NCBI RefSeq assembly: GCF_900104655.1
Contig: NZ_FNWD01000002.1
Location: 2,650,246-2,714,245 of the forward strand
Length of the DNA: 64,000 bases
Origin: Millionella massiliensis
Lineage (GTDB): Bacteria > Bacteroidota > Bacteroidia > Bacteroidales > Rikenellaceae
Direction: 5' to 3'
The notes under the pieces: model-generated
Told to the model about the DNA's origin: nothing
What the model saw: only the letters and a program-made list of their open reading frames with translations
Database searches by the model: none
Translations under genes and position numbers: made by a program
In this document: positions 61,630 through 64,000 of the stretch, one piece after another
Numbering within the stretch: the stretch's first letter is position 1
Layout: every line of letters begins with the position of its first letter

Positions 61630-63786
61630 ATGATGAAAATCAAACGCTTGTGCGCTCTGATCCTCATGGGATCCGGGGCGGCAATGGCGGGGGAATTGCC
61701 GACCCGTTATGCACACGACCTCGAGCGGTTTGCCGCTACGACCGACTCGGTGGTGAACGATTATTACAGCAGCGGCATTATCGGAAACGGCCTGCTCGGA
61801 GCCTCCGTTTACAAACAGCCCGGCGATACGCTCTGCTGGGAACTGGGGCGTGCCGACCTCTATGACCACCGCTCCGGCGAACCTTATTCCGATATTTACA
61901 GCCGCAGTCGACTCCCCATCGGCAAATTCATGCTGCCCATGTCGGGCGGCCATTCGTCCATGACCATCGATCTCTACGGCGCCCGCGTTACGGGGACCAT
62001 TCAGCGTCCGGACGGAGGGCCGATCGAGTGGACCACCTGGACCCCCGCCGAACAGAACGTCTATGTGATCGAGTGGAAGGGGGAGCGTCTGCCCGAGATT
62101 ACGTTCGTTCCGGAGCTTTCGGCCTGTCCGCGTTTCACCTATCCCCGCAAGTATTACAAGGATGCCGGTGTTGAACATTACCGTCCCAATCCCGCCCCGA
62201 CGATCTTCACCCGGGGCGAATACACCATTTGCAAGCAGCCGATGACGGCCGGAGGTGAATACACAACCGTATGGACGACGCGCGACGTTGCACCGGGCCG
62301 CAAACTGCTGATTGCGTCGGTGGCCTATTCGCAGGAGCGTACCGACACCGAAAACGAGGCGATTGCCGATATCGAAGCCGTGCGGAACGTACCGCTCAAG
62401 CGGGTCGAACAGTCGCACCGCGAGTGGTGGCACCGGTTCTATTCGCGGTGTTACATCTCGGTGGGCGAGGAGCGTTACGACCGTTTCTTCTGGATGCAGC
62501 TCTACAAACTGGGGTCGGCCACGCGCAGCGACGGTTGTCCGATCGACCTGATGGGGCCGTGGTACTACAACGTGACCCCCTGGCCGGCCGTCTGGTGGAA
62601 CCTCAATATCCAGCTGACCTATTCTCCGATGTGCGTCATCGGCCACAGTGAACTGTCCGAACCGATGCTCCGGATGCTCGACGAGCAGGTCGAGAATCTG
62701 AAGCGGAACGTCCCGGCCGAATGTCCCTACCCGGCGATCGCCGTGGGGCGTACCAGTTCGTATGACTGCATCAGCCCGGTGGGCAAGGAGCACGGTCTGA
62801 TGCTTTGGACGCTCTATTACTACTGGGAATACTGCCAGTACACGCAGAACGAACAGCGGATGCGCAAAGGGCTCTTCCCGCTGCTCAAACTGGCGGTCAA
62901 TTACTACCGGTGGCTTCTGTTCGAGGGCGAAGACGGGTATCTCCACATGCCCAAAAGCCATTCGCCGGAGTATGCCGATGCCGAGGACTGCAACTTCGAG
63001 CTGTCCCTTCTGCGGTGGGGGTGCGAACGGTTGGTGGAGATCGACCGCCAGTACGCCATCGGTGACGAACTGTTGCCGGAATGGGAACGTATCCTGGAGA
63101 AGTTGACCCCTTATCCGCAGGACGAGAAGGAGGGGATGTTGATCGGCCGGGGAGTTCGTCTGGCTGCCGGTCATCGCCATTTCTCGCATTTGCTGATGTT
63201 CTATCCGTTGCAGACCCTCTCGTTGAACAATCCGGTGAACCGCGATCTGGCCAACCGGTCGATCAACCATTGGCTCGGTTACAGGGGGGGCTACTACTGC
63301 GGCTACACCTACAGCGGGGCGGCTTCGATGGCCACCCTGATGGGCGAGGGCGAGCGGGCTTATGGCTACCTGAACACCTATTTTGATAAATTCGCAGAGT
63401 TCAATACCCTGTACAAAGAGTCGGGGCCCTGTTTCGAGACGCCGATGGCGGTGCTGAAATCCTATACCGAGATGCTGCTTCTGAGCCGTGGCGAGGAGAT
63501 TCAGGTGATGCCTGCCGTTCCCGATGCGTGGCCCGATATTCATTACGAGGGGCTGCGGACGCAGTGCGGTTGCGAGGTGAGTGCCACCCGTCGGGGCGGC
63601 TTGACGTGCGAGGTGACGATTCGGAGCCTGTATGGCGGCACGTGTGAGGTTCGAACGGGGATTCCTGCCGAACAGCTGCGTGTGAAGGCGTCGAAACGGG
63701 TCGAGGTCTCCGAGGGTAAGCAGGCGGGGACGGTGCGGCTCAATATCCCTAAGGGAGAGACCGTGACACTGCTGAGAATGGAGTAG
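61630..63786 (+). CDS. GH95-like six-hairpin glycosidase
   Basis: 718 residues from the first of two ATGs, with a signal peptide (RLCALILMGSGAAMAG). The N-terminal beta-sandwich has SGIIGNGLLGASVYKQPGDT. The (alpha/alpha)6 barrel has WWNLNIQLTYSPMCVIGH, which aligns with the catalytic Asn pair of GH95 (N-x-N), and SHSPEY in the place of the general acid Glu. At the third catalytic position, where GH95 has an Asp (EIDGN in the other GH95 here), this protein appears to have Glu (PCFETP). It is therefore a divergent GH95-clan enzyme; fucose, galactose or another sugar could be the substrate. It lies 244 bp after GH101 on the same strand. Confidence 0.8.
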   Translation: MMKIKRLCALILMGSGAAMAGELPTRYAHDLERFAATTDSVVNDYYSSGIIGNGLLGASVYKQPGDTLCWELGRADLYDHRSGEPYSDIYSRSRLPIGKFMLPMSGGHSSMTIDLYGARVTGTIQRPDGGPIEWTTWTPAEQNVYVIEWKGERLPEITFVPELSACPRFTYPRKYYKDAGVEHYRPNPAPTIFTRGEYTICKQPMTAGGEYTTVWTTRDVAPGRKLLIASVAYSQERTDTENEAIADIEAVRNVPLKRVEQSHREWWHRFYSRCYISVGEERYDRFFWMQLYKLGSATRSDGCPIDLMGPWYYNVTPWPAVWWNLNIQLTYSPMCVIGHSELSEPMLRMLDEQVENLKRNVPAECPYPAIAVGRTSSYDCISPVGKEHGLMLWTLYYYWEYCQYTQNEQRMRKGLFPLLKLAVNYYRWLLFEGEDGYLHMPKSHSPEYADAEDCNFELSLLRWGCERLVEIDRQYAIGDELLPEWERILEKLTPYPQDEKEGMLIGRGVRLAAGHRHFSHLLMFYPLQTLSLNNPVNRDLANRSINHWLGYRGGYYCGYTYSGAASMATLMGEGERAYGYLNTYFDKFAEFNTLYKESGPCFETPMAVLKSYTEMLLLSRGEEIQVMPAVPDAWPDIHYEGLRTQCGCEVSATRRGGLTCEVTIRSLYGGTCEVRTGIPAEQLRVKASKRVEVSEGKQAGTVRLNIPKGETVTLLRME

Positions 63787-63828
63787 GGCAGTCGGGACAT
63801 TCATAGATCTTTCCCGGGCTGAATATAA

Positions 63829-63868
63829 AAGCGCCTCCGTGTTATCCTGAGATAACACGGAGGCGCTT
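63829..63868. terminator. Bidirectional terminator at the end of the window
   Basis: A perfect 18-bp stem (63829-63846 with 63851-63868, loop CTGA), followed by GTTTTGG on the plus strand. It lies between the GH95-like gene and a convergent minus-strand gene. Confidence 0.8.
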
Positions 63869-63940
63869 GTTTTGGGAGAGAGTCCTGTCGCGGTGTCCGT
63901 TTACAGACGGAGGCGGTATGCTGTTCTCCGGGAAGGACGG

Positions 63941-64000
63941 TTATTGCAGCAGGAAGCTGGCCGGAGCGTAGGCGGGCAACTCGATGTCGAACTGCCGGTC
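63941..64000 (-). CDS. C-terminal end of a minus-strand gene (partial)
   Basis: The last 19 codons and a TAA (63941-63943) read DRQFDIELPAYAPASFLLQ on the minus strand. This kind of ending (a beta strand with final hydrophobic SFLL) is common at the C-terminus of GH2, GH43 or GH51-type glycosidases. With so few residues it cannot be assigned. The frame, codon use and placement after a bidirectional terminator support a real gene that continues beyond the window. Confidence 0.6.
   Translation of the reverse strand, partial: DRQFDIELPAYAPASFLLQ

Noticed and set aside
61387-63858. An 823-codon frame antisense to the GH95-like gene
   Set aside because: His/Arg/Pro-rich shadow translation; the plus-strand enzyme is well supported.
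1-64000. CRISPR arrays, rRNA genes, insertion sequences with intact transposase, SusC/SusD pairs
   Set aside because: Looked for and not seen: no regularly spaced repeats, no rRNA sequence, no transposase frame with a DDE-type pattern, no SusC/SusD-like protein.

Overview
The window looks like a chromosomal segment of a gut-type Bacteroidota, most consistent with the Rikenellaceae/Alistipes neighbourhood, although no marker here proves the genus. The reasons are repeated -7 boxes of the form TAnnTTTG with TTG/TTTG about 19-20 bp upstream, many lipobox-bearing glycosidases, an N-terminal TamB-like protein, a futalosine-pathway gene, an EFR1-type flavodoxin/ferredoxin protein and MacB/FtsX-type permeases. 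Most of the sequence is GC-rich; about 30.0-36.5 kb and 40.5-43.1 kb are visibly more AT-rich and hold decayed or accessory genes.

Layout. 1-14.5 kb is mostly housekeeping: TamB (cut by the window edge), an AlkA-type DNA glycosylase with a small Cdd1-like HhH protein, an IclR regulator followed by a secreted di-haem HzsA-related protein, a LUD-domain protein, ybaK-mutY, a lysR-mqnB overlap pair, a coiled-coil lipoprotein, an XRE regulator flanked by twin palindromes, a basic membrane peptide and an EFR1 ferredoxin. 14.7-29.5 kb is a run of minus-strand secreted hydrolases: a six-hairpin glycosidase-like protein, an S41 peptidase, GH95, a TIM-barrel lipoprotein, GH31 and GH2. 30.0-32.4 kb is a MacB/FtsX permease.

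32.4-43.0 kb is the accessory zone. It has remnants of an Abi_2 gene with a possible leader RNA, of an ArdC-like gene and of an unrecognised gene. Next come a JAMM/JAB-domain lipoprotein split by a frameshift and two 94%-identical secreted proteins in tandem, then an O-antigen-ligase/TPR protein and a transglutaminase-like lipoprotein. The zone ends with a wrecked type ISP restriction-modification gene lying between tRNA-Asn and a degenerate copy of that tRNA's 3' region.

43.1-64 kb returns to core and glycan genes: dusB, a coiled-coil membrane protein, a ROK regulator, a duplicated BNR-4 lipoprotein pair, an acidic repeat-rich secreted protein, a DUF6067/GH123-like protein, GH109, GH101, a GH95-like enzyme and the 3' end of one more gene.

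Taken together the glycosidases (GH95 fucosidase/galactosidase, GH109 alpha-GalNAcase, GH101 endo-alpha-GalNAcase, GH31, GH2, GH123-like) fit stepwise removal of mucin-type O-glycans at the cell surface or in the periplasm. No SusC/SusD pair is present in the window. Most transcription units end in long perfect hairpins that can be read directly. The strongest candidates for something less described are the JAMM lipoprotein with its duplicated small partners, the XRE/twin-palindrome/basic-peptide locus, the Abi_2 leader RNA relic, and the tRNA-flanked ISP remnant.
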